NCBI GenBank assembly: GCA_003255025.1 | Contig: QANY01013732.1 | Coordinates: forward strand, 62,001-126,000 | Source of the DNA: Datisca glomerata | Taxonomy: Eukaryota > Streptophyta > Magnoliopsida > Cucurbitales > Datiscaceae | Reading direction: 5' to 3' | Length of the DNA stretch: 64,000 nucleotides | Shown here: one piece after another, positions 31,592-44,801 of the stretch | Layout: the number at the start of each line of letters is the position of its first letter | Position numbering within the stretch: position 1 is the first letter of the stretch | Program-made: the position numbers and the translations under genes | The notes under the pieces: model-generated | Told to the model about the DNA's origin: nothing | What the model saw: the letters and a program-made list of their open reading frames with translations, nothing else | Database searches by the model: none

Positions 31592-32936
31592 CTATTCATC
31601 TTCACTGAGGTCGACATCCTCAAAAGGGTCTTGAGAATCTTGGAAGGGATCATGGGCCCATTGGGGAAGAGATCGAACATGAGATTTTCCCTTTAATTTT
31701 TGAGATGGAGATTGACTCTTTTTGTTCTCAATTGGGTGACTCGATTCTACTGAGAATTCAGAGTTAGAACTAAAATTTTCAAGAAGAATGAACATTTTTT
31801 ATATTAACTCCTACTTTTCTTTGGATTTTTTAGACTTGTTTTTGCCTTTTGAAGAATATCTTGTGGTGGATTTTGAATTTTGGGAGAAATCTGATTATTG
31901 CTTAATTTGCAGAGCCTGATTATCTGGTTCCTTAATTTTTAAGGAGGCCACTGGAAGCTTGGGAGATTTTATCTGAATGTGAGATTTTGCTAATTCTTCA
32001 TGTATGGAGGCAGATATTTTTAGTGTACTAAATTTGTCCCAACATTTTACATAGTATTGTCTGGTGAGGATTTCTTCTTCAATGGCGTATTTCCATTTAA
32101 GGATCCAAGGGATTTTGAATTTATTTACAAAATAAATTATTGGACGAAAAGAGGGTTCAACTGTTGAGGGTTTAAATAATTTTAAAAATAAACTGTAATT
32201 TTGTTATAAATCAATTAGAAAAATCTCAAAGTCGGGACCATGGATTGGCCACCATCTTAAAAACCATTTTGATAAATTAATTTTGAAATTTATGTCAAAA
32301 TTTAAAAACCAAGAGTGGGTAAATTCACTATTTTGGAGCAAGAAAATTATTTGTCATGCATCAATATAGTCAAAATAATTATATCATTTTTTATTTAAAA
32401 GAGGTTTTAACCCTAAGGGATGGATTTTCTATTCCTCTAAAGTTATTATTTTGAGGATATAGAAGGAATGATAACGGATTTTTTCTTCTGAACTATTTAT
32501 AGGTTTGATATTTATTGATTTTGTCTCTAGGAGAATATCTCTGTAGAAAGTAAGGGTTTTATCCTTGTGTCCAGGGACAAAATGAGAATCAGGAAGGAAA
32601 TGAGCATTCACTATTTCTATTAGATTTTTAAAATGGGTGTTCAATATAGAATAGATTTTTACTGGGGTTTTTTTTATAATAACGAGAAGATTTTCTATAA
32701 TTGGTGAATGGTTGGTTGATGACCAATTGTGGGTCAAATGGTTTAGAAACTACAAATGGGTCAAATGGATTGGCCAAAGCATTTTGGTAATTAGGTCTAG
32801 TGGACCCAAGAACCGTTAATTGGATATTTCTTGGAGTAGAAGACTCCTATTTGATTTGGGCCTTAAGGGCTAATTGATGTATAAGGGATTCTCCTTTGGT
32901 CATTTTCCCGGAAGCTTGAGGCCTAGACCCTATCAT
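31592..32936 (-). pseudogene. Pararetroviral second ORF (unknown function), broken
   Basis: Its ATG (32936-32934) overlaps the end of the polyprotein gene by 14 bases in another frame. Recognisable pieces are at 32737-32429 (SHFVPGHKDKTLTFYRDILL) and about 32080-31900 (RQYYVK-WDKFSTLKIS), with an acidic end, DPFEDVDLSEDE, at 31595. The same position and a WDKF block occur in the second ORF of florendovirus-type elements, whose role is unknown. It is broken by several stops. Confidence 0.55.
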
Positions 32937-35900
32937 TTTGTTGCCCCTGTAGGAATTCACGTGTTAAAATGTCAGAGATTGAATTATTAACTCCTTTAAT
33001 AAATTCAATATTGAAATAAAAATACTAAGTATGGACTGCCATCTAGCAAAGATCTATTTGGAGGTTATATTTTTAACATCCTTTTCTAGAACGTGCTTAG
33101 TAGATTTACAATCAATTTTTAACAAGACTTTTTGATTTAACAAGTCATCTTGGAATTTTTATATACATAAAACAACAGATAAAATTTCTTTCTTAATAGT
33201 TCTGTAATTAACTTGTGATTGAGACCACGTTCCAGATGTAAACCTAACAATTTGTTCAGGTGCTTCTAGGAAAATCTTTTGTAACAAGATGCCTCCACAT
33301 CCAATTTCAGATGCATCAGTTTGGACAATTTTAAAAGAATTATTAGTGGAAATTCCAAGACAAGGAAGTGTCTTAACATGGGTTTTAATTCTTTTGATTA
33401 AATTAGTGTAGACAGTTGTCCAAGGAGAATGATTCTTTTTAAGCCTGTCAAAGAGAGGTTTACAATCAATTCTCATATTATTGTAAAAATCATATATGTA
33501 ATTTAAAGATCCTAGAAATCTTTGCAATTGTGTTTTATCTAGAATTTCATTCGGGAATTTGTCAGCAAATTGTATTACCTTGTCAATTGGCTTGATGATA
33601 GAATGGTGTATTTTGAATCCTAAGAATCTAATCTTAGATTGAAATAATTTAATTTTACTTGCAGAGATAACTAAACCATTTTGTTTTAGTATCCTAACAA
33701 ATGATTTAACTTGTCTCCAATGTTATTCTATTGTTTTTGAGAAAATAAGTACATCATCAATGTAAACAATTGAGAAATCAGTAAATTGATTAAAGATTTC
33801 ATTCATTATATTTTAAAATTCACTAGGAGCATTTTTAAGGCCAAAATGCATTACATTCTACTCATAATGGCCAAATGGAGTTACAAATGTTATTTTATAT
33901 TTATCACTTTCATTTATCTGGATTTGCCAAAATCCAGATTTCATATCAAACTTAGAGAATATTACTGCATCTCCAAGTCTATTTATTAAATCTCTTTTGT
34001 TTGGTATTAGATATCTTATCCATTCTAAAATATTATTAAGGAGCTTATAATTGATCACTAAACGAGGAACTCCTCGTTCGATTTCACTGGCCTTCTGGAC
34101 ATAAAAGGCCGAGTAGGACCAAGGAGATTTGTTTTTTCTAATAATATTCTTATTGAGAAGTTCCATAATTTCCTTTTTACAGATCTCAAGTATTTCTGAA
34201 TTCATCTGAATTGGTCTTTCATTTGTTGGGATATTCTTTTCATCAAATCCCTTAATATAGGGAAGACTGACAGTATGTTGCTTTCTGTGTCAGAAAGCAT
34301 TGAGAATGTCAGAACATAATTCTTTACAGATTTTTTGTTCAAACATCTTAATTTTGTTTTGAAGAATAGAACTTTGAAGTTGTTCTTCAATTCTGTTAAA
34401 TTTTAATTCATTTTGTAAAAACATAATTGTTTTTCTTTACAAGAAATGAGATTTGTTGAATTAGAGATAGATTTTTCTTTTAGAATTTTTAATTTTTTAT
34501 TACTAGGAAAAGAGAGGAATTTAAATTTTATTGGTTTATTCATGACATAGGTAATTATTCCATTATATTCTGTGAAAATGGATATAGCAGAGCAATGAAT
34601 GGTAGACCTAGGATAATTTTTTCAGTCATATTTTTTACTAAGACAAATGATGTTTTAAAACATACATTGTCTTGGCAAATATGAACTGTGGGTATTTCAT
34701 AATTAATATGCATACGAGTACCATTAGCAAAGGACAAATATTCTTTTGTCTTTTTAAAGTACTTGGTTGGAACTAGTCCTTCTTGCATACAATTCAAATC
34801 TGCTCCCGAATCAACAAGAGCCATTTTTGTAAAATCAAAATCTTGAATGATTATTCTAACCATTATGTGCCATTTTTTGATTTTTATGTGATTGAGGATT
34901 TGGATGAAATGTCCATCATTGTCTTGACAGTTTATGGGTTCTTTAACCTCATTATCTGAAATTAGTAATTTACTAGGTTCACCTAATTCTTGTTTGTTAA
35001 TTAGATTTTCTATTTTTAAAATATTTAACTCTTCTTTTATTTCAGTGTTTGAATTTTTCAAATCTTTTATTTCATTCTTAATATCTTTAATTTCCTTTTG
35101 AAGTTCCTGTAAAGTAACTTCCTTTGCTTTCCCTTTTATCTTATTGAATTTTTCAAGAGTTTGTGAAAGACTTGCAATATTATTATTATTAGACTTAGTA
35201 TTTTCTTTCTTTAGAATTATCTTCTTGAGTCTTTCAAGGTATCTTGTTTTAATTTAGGATTTTCAATTTTATAAATTAAATCTAACAAGAGGGTTTCTTG
35301 TTCTTAATTTTATTTAGGACATTGATTTTTTGACAATAACTATCCATACACCCCATAGTGATGTTAGGAGAATAACTGTCAGAACCTGAGGATTCAGTTT
35401 CAGAGGATTCAGGGGTTTCATATTCTCCTAAATCTTGACTATTACTGTCATAAGAATCTATTCTTTCTAAGATTCTAAACAATTCATGTTTATCTTCTTC
35501 ATAAAATTTTAATTGATTAATTTTATTCTTGACTTGACAAGTATTTGAAAGGTGACCTTTCTGACCACATTTGAAACATGTAATATTAGTTTTCTAAAAA
35601 AATTTATTAAACTTTTTTCTGGAATAATTTTTATTCCTAGAGAAGTTTTTATTCTTAGAAAAGTTTTGATCAAAATTTTTATTTTTATGTTTGTGGTAAT
35701 TTTTCCTATAGGGTTTATGAGACCTTCTAGGGTTTAAATGAGAATGTTTTCTATTCTTCTGAGAAAGGGCAATAGAGGGTAAACTGTATTGCTCACAGAA
35801 ATTACATAACTCATATTTAGCAGTTTTGCTTTCTTTTTTAATTTGTTTGTGGATTTTCATATCAAATCACATTTTTAATCCTTCTTTCTGTATTATAGTA

Positions 35901-38517
35901 ATTATGGTTCCATAGGTTAGACTATCATAGTCTATATTTCCTAGGTCATTACTAAGGACTGTCCTTATTTGATGGGCAAAACGATTGGGTAATCCATTAA
36001 TCAATTTTTCTTTCTAAAAGGGTTGATTACTATCGTCCCTTGACATTGCTCTGGATAGGAATACATTCTTATACCAATTAAAATCACTTAATGTTGGACA
36101 CCTAAGATTTGTTAATTGATCATGTATACGCGAAGTAATATTACTTGGCGTACCAATGAAGTGTTCATTTATTATATAAAGGAGTGTATTTATACCATCA
36201 TATATTGTTTCCTGATTTTCTCCAATTATCGGGTTTCCTTCAGCATCAATCTTAACTGCTGAAAGAATGACAATTTTGGATTCTTGTGTGAGATATTTTT
36301 TCCTACCAGGAATGAAGCATTCCTGTGAATCCTGTGACTAGAAGATTTATTATTTCTTCATGAAGTAAATTGTGAGAGGTAATGTAAATATTAGCTACCA
36401 TTGCCATGTGTTGTAATCTATTGAGGACTTCTTGTTCAGAAAGACCATTAATATTCCATTCATATAATTTTTCTGCAGAAATAGAAAATTTTATTAACAA
36501 GAGAAGATTCGGTAATTTGAATATCAGGGGGCATGGGCTTCTTATGCTATTTTCTTTCTAATTTATTAATTTCTAAATTATTAAATGGTTTTTTTAATAT
36601 TGTTAATATTTGAAAATTCATTAATTATAGATGATTCGTAGGCTGATTCTGACCTATTACTATCTGAATCAGTATTATCGTCTTGGTTAATTACTTTCAA
36701 TTCTTGAAATACTTTATCAATTTTTCTAGACTTAGAATCTGAACTACTGTGGATTTATTCTTGGTTAACAACTTTAACAGAGAAAGATGACTCAGTGGAT
36801 TTATTCTTTAATTCCTGAATCATTTTATCAATTTTTTTTATTAATTGGAATAATTTTTAAAGTTGTTTTATCGGAAAGATTTTATTAAAGGTTTTTCTTT
36901 CAGGGTTTCACTAGGCTTAAGCTCATTGAGAACATCAACATTTGTTTCAATTTTATCTAATTGTTTACCTATTGTAATTAGACTATGGTTAGTATAGTTG
37001 AGTTGTTCAACTATTTTTTGTTTGGTTCTTCTTCATTTGCAATTTTGAAAGGAGAAGCAGTGATTAGGAAATTTTTATGATTAATCATGATTTTCTCAAG
37101 AGGAGGATGACTAGTAGATACTACACTAGAGTCTTCCTTAACCCATTTACATTTTGAAATTACTTTGATATTTCTTTCGTAAATATCTTCAACATAATCT
37201 AGGAAAAATATATCAATTTTAAATTCTTGCATAAATGTCTTCCATTCGGCAAGTATGGCTTTTCTTTGATCTATATCATATGAATCTGTAAATCTATTAC
37301 GTCTATCTAAATTGTTTGGGTCATCATTTGTTTGGTCAGACGTTCCCAATCTAGTTCATATTCTTGACTCAAGGTACCTATATTTAGAACTAAGAGTTGA
37401 GGATTGACATAATTAAGGCTTCCTTGGAAATCTGATCCAGTGGGTGCTTCAGTTTCATCAGAACGTTCAGACTTATTATCAAAAACTGGCTGACTAACTT
37501 GAGAACTTGTGGCTATGCCTTTAAGTTTTAAATTTTTAATTTGTAATTTCTTTAATCCTTGTTCTAAGTGTTGAATCCTAAAACTTTGATCATTACCAAT
37601 GGATGATCCAGAAAATGAATTCCTAGGGGTACTAGACTGGCTATACTCCCTAATTTGTGGACTAGAGGATGATTGAAAGTTAATTTTTACAGTACCATCC
37701 ATGTACTGCTGGATGTAATATATATCTTCAATTGATCTTTGAATTTGGGTAGGCTGACTTTTATTAGTTAAAAACTAATTTGTTGGTAAATTAATATCAG
37801 ACCACTTAATTGTTTTGGGAACTCTAATATTTGCATTACTTTGACTAGATTGTATCAATAGGGTTTGATTCTTGGACTCCTATTGATGGCTTAGAAGTTC
37901 ATATTTGTTTTGGTTACTTTGTAATATATTCTAAAGATTAAAGTTAGAGGTTGGGTGCCTTCTAGAACTTGCTAACCACTAGTTTTAATATTTAAAGTTA
38001 ATGATTTTAAAATATGGGGATCTGCTAAACTAATAGTCAGATAAAGAAAATAATCAAAATGAACTGGACCATTACAAAATGAAGATTCAATTAAACCTAA
38101 AATACTATCATTAAAATTTGTAAATCTTGCATCTCGCAAGGGTAATAAGACAGAGGTATTTAGGCCTCTTCTTGTGAGTGATTTTACTCTAATCTGGACT
38201 AAACCAAAATGAAGAAAATTATATCCTTCTTGAATATGATGCTTCATTGCATCAGAGGAAGGTAATTGATATGTTTCATGCTCTTTTCCAAGAGCATATA
38301 TTTTTTCAATTATTTTTACATGATGCTGAGGCTTGAAAGAAGCAATAGACTATGTTGATTTATAAATATTTTTATTGAGGATTTTAGGTATATTCCATAC
38401 CCTATGATCTACTTGATCATCTGTTAATTCAATATATTCATCATTTATTATGTCAGGTATAGAGGTTATTGTTGACCTATTACTATTAGAAGAATTACTC
38501 CTAAATAATCTACTCAT
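32923..38517 (-). pseudogene. Pararetroviral polyprotein gene (MP-CP-AP-RT-RH), broken
   Basis: From ATG at 38517 to a TAG at 32923. Movement protein of the 30K type: 38517 to about 37970 (HFGLVQIRVKSLTRRGLN, SLADPHIL). A coiled-coil-like LEQGLKKLQIKNLKLKG near 37590. Coat region with a CCHC finger, CFKCGQKGHLSNTC, at 35578-35537. Aspartic protease at 35061-34555 with DSGA at 34812-34801 and IILGLPF. Reverse transcriptase 34205-33650, with PRLVINYKLLN, FSKFDMKSGFWQIQI and YIDD at 33764-33753. RNase H 33527-33000, with RFLGSLNYI, QTDASEIGCGGIL and RFTSGTW. Stops and frameshifts separate nearly every block. From ATG to TAG is 5595 nt, a multiple of three. Confidence 0.87.
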
Positions 38518-38934
38518 TGCCCAACTAACTAAATTATTCTTATTATTGAGTATTTCATATTGTATTTTGTTACTAACCTTGGGGGGACTTCTACAACCTT
38601 CTATTAGGTTTCACTCTTCTCCCTTTCACCTCTACAACCACCCTACCCTCGGGTTTTACCTAGGTCCCTGAAGCTAACCAAATAGAAGCTGATACGTCAG
38701 CCCCTGATAAAGAGATTCACAGATTAAACAAACAAATAATACAGAGAAATAATTAATTATAAGAATAACCAGCCACTTGGGCGGAGAGTAAGATTATATA
38801 TAAGCAATTATTTATGTAAGTAAATAAGTAAATAATATTATCAATAACCAGCCATAACAGGCGGCAAACAGTATGAACTATGCAGATATTGAAGTAGAAA
38901 TATTTAATGAACAGTAATTATTCCCACCAGGTTT

Positions 38935-38947
38935 GACTCTGATACTA
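38935..38947 (-). other. Degenerate tRNA-Met primer site of the pararetrovirus
   Basis: TAGTATCAGAGTC on the minus strand, two changes from the usual TGGTATCAGAGCC, 418 bases before the polyprotein ATG. This is the minus-strand DNA start site in caulimovirids. Confidence 0.7.
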
Positions 38948-38980
38948 AAAGGCGTGGAATTGAACAGTATTTAATTAGAC

Positions 38981-38994
38981 ATATATATATATAT
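38981..38994. repeat. (TA)n at right edge of pararetrovirus
   Basis: A short AT run directly after the viral end; more TA/TTA-rich sequence follows to 39085. Confidence 0.8.
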
Positions 38995-39305
38995 CTAATT
39001 AATAATAATATATGTCTAATTTGTGTCTAATTTATTAAGTTTTTAATAATTTATATTTAATTTATATATATATATTAAAAAATAGTTGTAATAAGTTCAA
39101 ACCGATTACATGTATATTATAAAATACAATCGAACCAAAAATTTACGATACATAACATGCTTATCTTTGGTGGGAAAATCTCAAGAAACAATGAGATCGT
39201 GAAAGTGGGTGGATGATAAAAAGGGATATCTTCTGAGGTAATATGTTTTTTCTCAAGTTTCACAATTTTAAAAAAGTTGAGTTCTTTGACAAAAAAAATT
39301 AAGTT

Positions 39306-39560
39306 ATTTATTGAAGAATACACAGCTGAAATCGATCTTCTCGTGATGAAGTGTGATCTTGTTAAACCTGAGGAGTAGACTATTGCTCACTATCTTGGAG
39401 GACTAAAGCCTAAGATTGATAACATTATTCAATTACAGCCTTATTTTGGAATTATAATGATGTATGTAAGCTTGCTCTCAAGGTAGAAAAACAAAAATTA
39501 AATGAAACTCGTGGTGGTGGACTTCAACCTTTAGCTCGAGATGGTTTTTCCATTGAAGGG
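39306..39560 (+). pseudogene. Ty3/gypsy gag fragment
   Basis: IEEYTAEIDLLVMKCDLV, a stop, TIAHYLGGLKPKIDNIIQLQ, then after a frame change YNDVCKLALKVEKQK: the end of a retrotransposon gag capsid domain. There are no LTRs or pol around it; it is an isolated fragment. Confidence 0.7.
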
Positions 39561-40674
39561 TTGTTTATTTCTGACTTTTCGCGTGATAAAATTCGTAGTA
39601 AACTTATTTTTCAGTATTTTTTCATGTTTGTTATAAGTATTCTTATTTGTCATGCTAAAATTATTTAACCCGACTAAATATAATCCCACATTACTTTATC
39701 AACCACGTTCCCTCAAAAATCTACTTTACCAAATAACTTTCTCAATTCACTTACCCATCATACCACCATTAATTTTTCAAAATATATTTTATTTTCTAAA
39801 CTCTCATAGAAATATTATTATATACTTATTCCAACCTTAAAAAAATAACTTTACTAAATATATTCATATCCTAATCCCAATTCCCCTCCCTCGTTAAATA
39901 CACCTTACTGAATTTTACGAATTTTCTCGTATATGTATCCTCTTTCAAATTTGCTTAATTTTACTAGTATTTATTATTTTCTCATATTCTTTTATTTTTT
40001 CAAAGAAACACTCAGACAAGTTTGGACAAGCGAAACCGAAAGTGAAGGATGGGGTGAAAAGGAAGTGTGTCTTCACCATTTTAAGACAAGCACCATGTCA
40101 AGTTTGGGTAAGGATCATTATCCTCTCAAGTAATAATTTCTTTGAATTTTGTCAATAGTATATATACATTAAACCAATATGTTATTAGATGGATGGAGAA
40201 ATTTTTTACTATAAGGATCCTTGATGAAGAAATGAGTTGGGTTGGTGCTGCTTTCAACATGGAGAGTTTGCAAAAAAACTTGCAGTACTAATTTACTAGT
40301 TTTCACATCTATAACACTAGCTTATATTCAACAGGAATTTAAAAGTAATATATAGTACAAGGATAAGAAACTTGAAAGCAGTAACCTTTAAATTTCATAA
40401 GAACCGAAAACAGGGTCATTTTTCCCACTAGATACTGATATACATACACCTAATACTGATATACATACACAGACATACACTTCCATTTACATACACCTAA
40501 TAGTCATATGCATACACAAATATACACATCTGATTTGCAGACGCCTAATAGTAAACATTCAATTTCATAGCAATACATCTGCTTGACCAAAAGTATAAGG
40601 AGTTAAGCTTGACAAAATATTACAAAACACAAAATAGGATGTCAACAAACGGAACCACTAGAACATAATTCCCG
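39561..40674. other. Unassigned AT-rich stretch
   Basis: No gene seen. 40435-40560 has loose repeats of ATACATACACCTAATA. The rest holds only short chance frames. Confidence 0.4.
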
Positions 40675-40965
40675 TCAATGACTTGTGGCATCTTTTATGA
40701 TGCGTAAGACATATGACCTCCTATATTGACATGGAAGGGAGAAGAAGAATTGTGTTTGACCAAGATTATTTGCTAAAAGAATGCCAGCCTCAAGTCGTTG
40801 ATCATCAGTCAACCCCTCAACAAGCTGTAATTCTCCAAAAGTTTGATTCCTCATCCCATCTGCTTCACTTTCATATAGGAAGTATGATACAAGTTTAGCA
40901 ATGTTATCACTAGTAGATTTATAGACTTCCCCATAAATTTTCAAAGTCTGTGTCAATGCATACAT
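40675..40965 (-). pseudogene. Fragment probably from a Harbinger-associated protein
   Basis: A 96-codon frame: SDNIAKLVSYFLYESEADGM, ELQLVEGLTDDQRLEAGILL, QTQFFFSLPCQYRRSYVLRI. The pattern resembles the C-terminal tail of the Myb/SANT-like proteins that accompany plant PIF/Harbinger transposases, but I am not certain. It lies just downstream, on the same strand, of a Harbinger transposase fragment, which supports the link. Confidence 0.4.
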
Positions 40966-41139
40966 ATTCTTAATTTCCCCACCCTAATTCTCTTCTTACC
41001 ACCCCTTTCAGATAATACAAAAGAAGACGGGTTAGTTACCAGAAGAGTACTGCAGCTGAACCAGTGCCTATAAAGTAACCCTCCACCTCTACTAGAGGGT
41101 CATGTATATAGAACTCACTATCATTCTAAGGATTAGTAG

Positions 41140-41340
41140 GTTCACGTCATATCTTTTACTGCATCAACTGGACCTTCAGCACCAGCACCAACATCCATAT
41201 TTTTTGTTCCAATTAGGCCACCAACTGGATGAAGGAGATTACAAAGCATATTGAAGGTTCGTCTATCCATATGTGTACTCTCTATGCATGCTAAGTCACT
41301 CTAAAAAATCAGCCTATGAAAGTTTAGTTGCCTAACTCGT
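41140..41340 (-). pseudogene. PIF/Harbinger transposase (HARBI1-type) fragment
   Basis: ACIESTHMDRRTFNMLCNLL and VGGLIGTKNMDVG (about 41310-41190) match the N-terminal part of plant HARBI1-like DDE nucleases. The DDE core is absent and the frame stops at about 41150. Confidence 0.7.
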
Positions 41341-43680
41341 TGTCTCTCATAAGAATTCCCACCCTAAGAAGTTAATGTTTTATGTTATTTTAAAACTTTA
41401 ACATACACCCACAAGACAATCAACAATGTTACCTGGTTTAACATCTCAAAATAGTTAATTGTAGCAAACAAAATTTGCTTTTTAGAGGGCAACATTTGAT
41501 GAATATCTGTAAAAATAAAATGATAGGGTAAACTTCATAATATGATTTATCATGCAAAATTAAGAAATATACAATCTTTTTCCTTCACACTCTTTTAGAG
41601 AGACAGATAGTTGAGAGAGAGAGGATTATATCGTTTATTAAATTTTGGAATGGGAGTGAAAAACTAATAAGATACAAAGAAAGGAAAAGGCATAGTGCAT
41701 TGTTACTGAATTAGAACATCGTGTGGGAAACATGTAAAGAGAACATGTATTGGGAATTACAGTAAAACCTAATTGAACAGACCAGAATATCACTTCAACA
41801 ATTCAATTCATTCGCCAAAAATTTCATTTGTACTACTCAACCGAAATCAATTCTTATTTATTAACTTGGAAAATGTAATTCTTTGATTTAATGGTATCCG
41901 ACCCTAGCCCAAAGTGTTAAGGAACAAATTTATTTTAATACGGTAAATATAAACAAACTGCTTGCTTAAAAACTTCTAATTTCTTGATAGGGTAAATATA
42001 AATCCAACCATTCAGATTTTTTTGATACGGAAAGAAATTTACAATTCCTTAACAAAGAAAAAATCTATCAACTAAATGTAACAATAACACAAGATTTCAG
42101 AGCTGAAATCAGGGGCCAAGCCCAACTTATGTCTTTTGAAGAAGAAGACTCGAGAGAGAAAATAGAGTTTCTTCCAATTTCTCAGAAAAATGATCAAAAC
42201 TTAGATTTAAACACAAAATTCAGAGTTCGAACAAATTCAGGGTTTAAACTTGAGAAAGAGAGAAGAATGTTTCATTTTGAAGCTCTAATTCACAGTTTCA
42301 AATGATTCTTCTCTACAACTCTGTTCTGAGTGGGTGTATTTTGAGAAGAAAACCGAGAGAGAGAAGAGAGTGAGAGAGAAGACTATAGCATTTTTTTACA
42401 CCTTTGATTCTAGTAACTAACTGCTTTTGGAAAACAGAGAGAGGGAGAGAGAGAAAGATAGAGAGAGAGAGAGAAGACGAACATGCCTGGAGTTGAAGAA
42501 GTGTAGATGTACCGGTCGGACGAGCCTAGATGAGCTGGAAGGAAACCCAGATTTTTCTTCTATTTTGAGGAGACCGAGGCTTCAGTTTGGTAAAGTGTGA
42601 GAGTGAATATGAAGATGAAGATACAAACATTTTTTTTCTGAAAGTTGGGGAGATATTTTAGAGGTGTGTGTATTTTTTATCTTTATTTAACTATGTTGAA
42701 TTGATTTATACAATTTAAGCAAAAAATCATTTTATTTTTGGTGTAATAAAAAAATAGTAGATTTAAATTTATTGGTGACGGTAATAAATAGCTAATTTAT
42801 GAAATTGTGTTGTATTAGATAGAACATATAAATAATACTTGCTAAAAAAATAAATATTTATTAATTTAATTACTATCAATGTTTCATATAACTTTTCAAA
42901 TAATTTTATTCAATTTTCTCAACAACTTTAGTAAATCTCATATTATACCAAACAAGGTAATCATATTTTCCTAGTAACTTTTTAAATCAATCATGTGTTA
43001 TCAAATATTGTTTTATCATTAAAATTTTTTGAAAAACTTAACTTTCTCATTATTTTTATTTAACTCACATCAAATGAACCCTGAAGTTATTGTCTCTACT
43101 TCTAACTACTTCCAAGATTGGTCAAGCTACAAAAATCTAATACAAATTTTGTTTCTAAGGAGATGGAGGAGCTAGTTTCAAACAACCTCCAAGTACTCTT
43201 AGCGGTGATTCTCTCGATGCTTTTAATGCCAGACTATGGAGTTCTTTATAATGTAAAAATTAGTGGGAAAAATTAAAGGTTGTAACATTAAGTTCACATT
43301 TAGTTCAAACCTTTTAGCCAAGTCCCTCATCTCTCAATGTCATTTCATTTAGGCATATACAATTACTTATCTATTATTTTTAGGTTAAAATATAAAAAAC
43401 ACTCTTATATTTTGATCAGAATGTATATTATACCTTTATTTTTTTATTTTTTTAATACACTTATACTTTAACCAAATTATAAAACATATCTTTCAATGAC
43501 ATTTTTTGATTAAATCTAATCAGAAAAGTTAATCTCAATTATTTCCATCAATTTCCCTCCACAAACACGCTCTTAGCAGTTAGCCGATTATGAGCATACC
43601 ACAAGTGCAGATTTGACCATAACCCAATTGAAGACAAATCATTGCAAGACTTGTAAATGAAAGAAAAAGAAAATAACGAT
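41341..43680. other. Unassigned stretch with GA-rich segments
   Basis: 41590-41640 and 42350-42480 carry GAGAGA-rich sequence, and 42100-42600 looks like a 5' UTR-type, purine-rich region without an open frame. From 42650 to 43680 the sequence is AT-rich. No protein similarity recognised. Confidence 0.4.
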
Positions 43681-43686
43681 AAATAT

Positions 43687-44090
43687 TTAAGAGTTGAAAG
43701 AACCCAACAGCTTAAAATCTCTACTAACAACCTCACACTTGATCAAACTTGAAACAGTATAAAAAATCATCTTAGCATCCTCAAATCTATTACCCTCAGC
43801 CAACCTTTTATACAAATAGCTATCAAATATCATCCCCTGTACATACTCATCTCCACACAGCTCCACCAAAGCCTTCCTCCCTGCATTACTTCCATAAAAC
43901 ACTCTGCAACAAATCCAAGAATCTAAACGTATTTATATATATACTATTCCATTCCCTCAAAAACTCCCTCTTCAAATCTTCTTCATTTACCATTTTCATC
44001 TCTCCTTCTGATGCTTTCACTATTGCTTCCCCACACATTCTCCCTTATTCTGTCGCTATGAATTTCCCCTCCCCTGCACATATGCGGAAT
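43687..44090 (-). pseudogene. Gene fragment, possibly pentatricopeptide-repeat-like
   Basis: Two open pieces on the minus strand overlap in different frames. 44060-43915 gives EAIVKASEGEMKMVNEEDLK and REFLREWN; 43902-43690 gives KALVELCGDEYVQGMIFDSY, LYKRLAEGNRFEDAKMIFYT. The helical pattern with YLYKRL and FEDAKMIF resembles a PPR unit, but only about two repeats could be present. Codon use is that of a cellular gene. It has a frameshift and no start that I can support. Confidence 0.35.
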
Positions 44091-44801
44091 TTCATCTTAG
44101 GGCACTAAAAGATTAAAAGTAAAAGAGCAGGAAAAAAATTCACTTTACTTAAACTTACGTTATCGATCTCTTAACGAAAATTTTACAGGTGCCTTTGAAA
44201 GTTATTTTTTTATGAAAATTTCAATAAAAACATATATTTTACAGTTTTATCAAGTAGAAAGATATAAAAAAATACAAAGAATATAATTTACAATCAAAAT
44301 GTAAGAATATATTGTACATTTAACTTTAATTTTATAATGTTATAATATTCCACTAATTTATATATTATATAAAAGTAAAATTAAGTCGGACACATGATAA
44401 GACGGTAGAAATGACACAATATAATTTACGATGCCCGTATCAAATATTTTATATATATTAATTAAAAAACACGTTTAATAATTAGATATATAATATCTTT
44501 TTCTAAATTTCACAATTTCAAATGCGTTTTATATAACTATAGTCCTGGTCGGGATTCAGAAACGTTCGTGGTAGGAAGGCAGAGGAATTTGTCGTTGATT
44601 ACTGCCTCTGCGCATAGAGATTCGTGATTCATAGACAAGAGGAGGAAAAGACAGTTTGGTTCCCTGCGATAAAAGCCATGAACGGACATTCTTATATCAC
44701 AGTAGATATTCTTTTCAATTAATTGCAAATATAATATAAATGACAGAACATTGAGCCATTAAAAATGGTTAGCAAGCTAAGATTTCAGCAGAAGCAATTG
44801 T
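44091..44801. other. AT-rich flank of the outer LTR element
   Basis: No gene. 44725-44800 (ATAATATAAATGACAG, GAGCCATTAAAAATGG, AAGCTAAGATTT) resembles 61843-61930 on the other side of the nested element. Confidence 0.45.

Larger units (their letters stand above)
30971..38980 (-). mobile_element. Endogenous pararetrovirus (Caulimoviridae, florendovirus-like), nearly full length
   Basis: About 8.0 kb on the minus strand, the size of a whole caulimovirid genome. In order: a degenerate tRNA-Met primer site, a leader, one long polyprotein gene (movement protein, coat region with zinc finger, protease, reverse transcriptase, RNase H), a second ORF overlapping its end, then a non-coding region with a promoter. 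Both ends carry CAGTATTTAA (30971-30980 and 38965-38974), a 10-base terminal redundancy, and both abut TA repeats. There is no integrase, as expected. Many stops and frameshifts show it is an old, inactive copy. The gene order fits florendoviruses; the genus is an inference. Confidence 0.88.

Noticed and set aside
38450..38671. 73-codon plus-strand frame near the pararetrovirus start
   Set aside because: It is antisense to the movement-protein start and has no similarity that I recognise.
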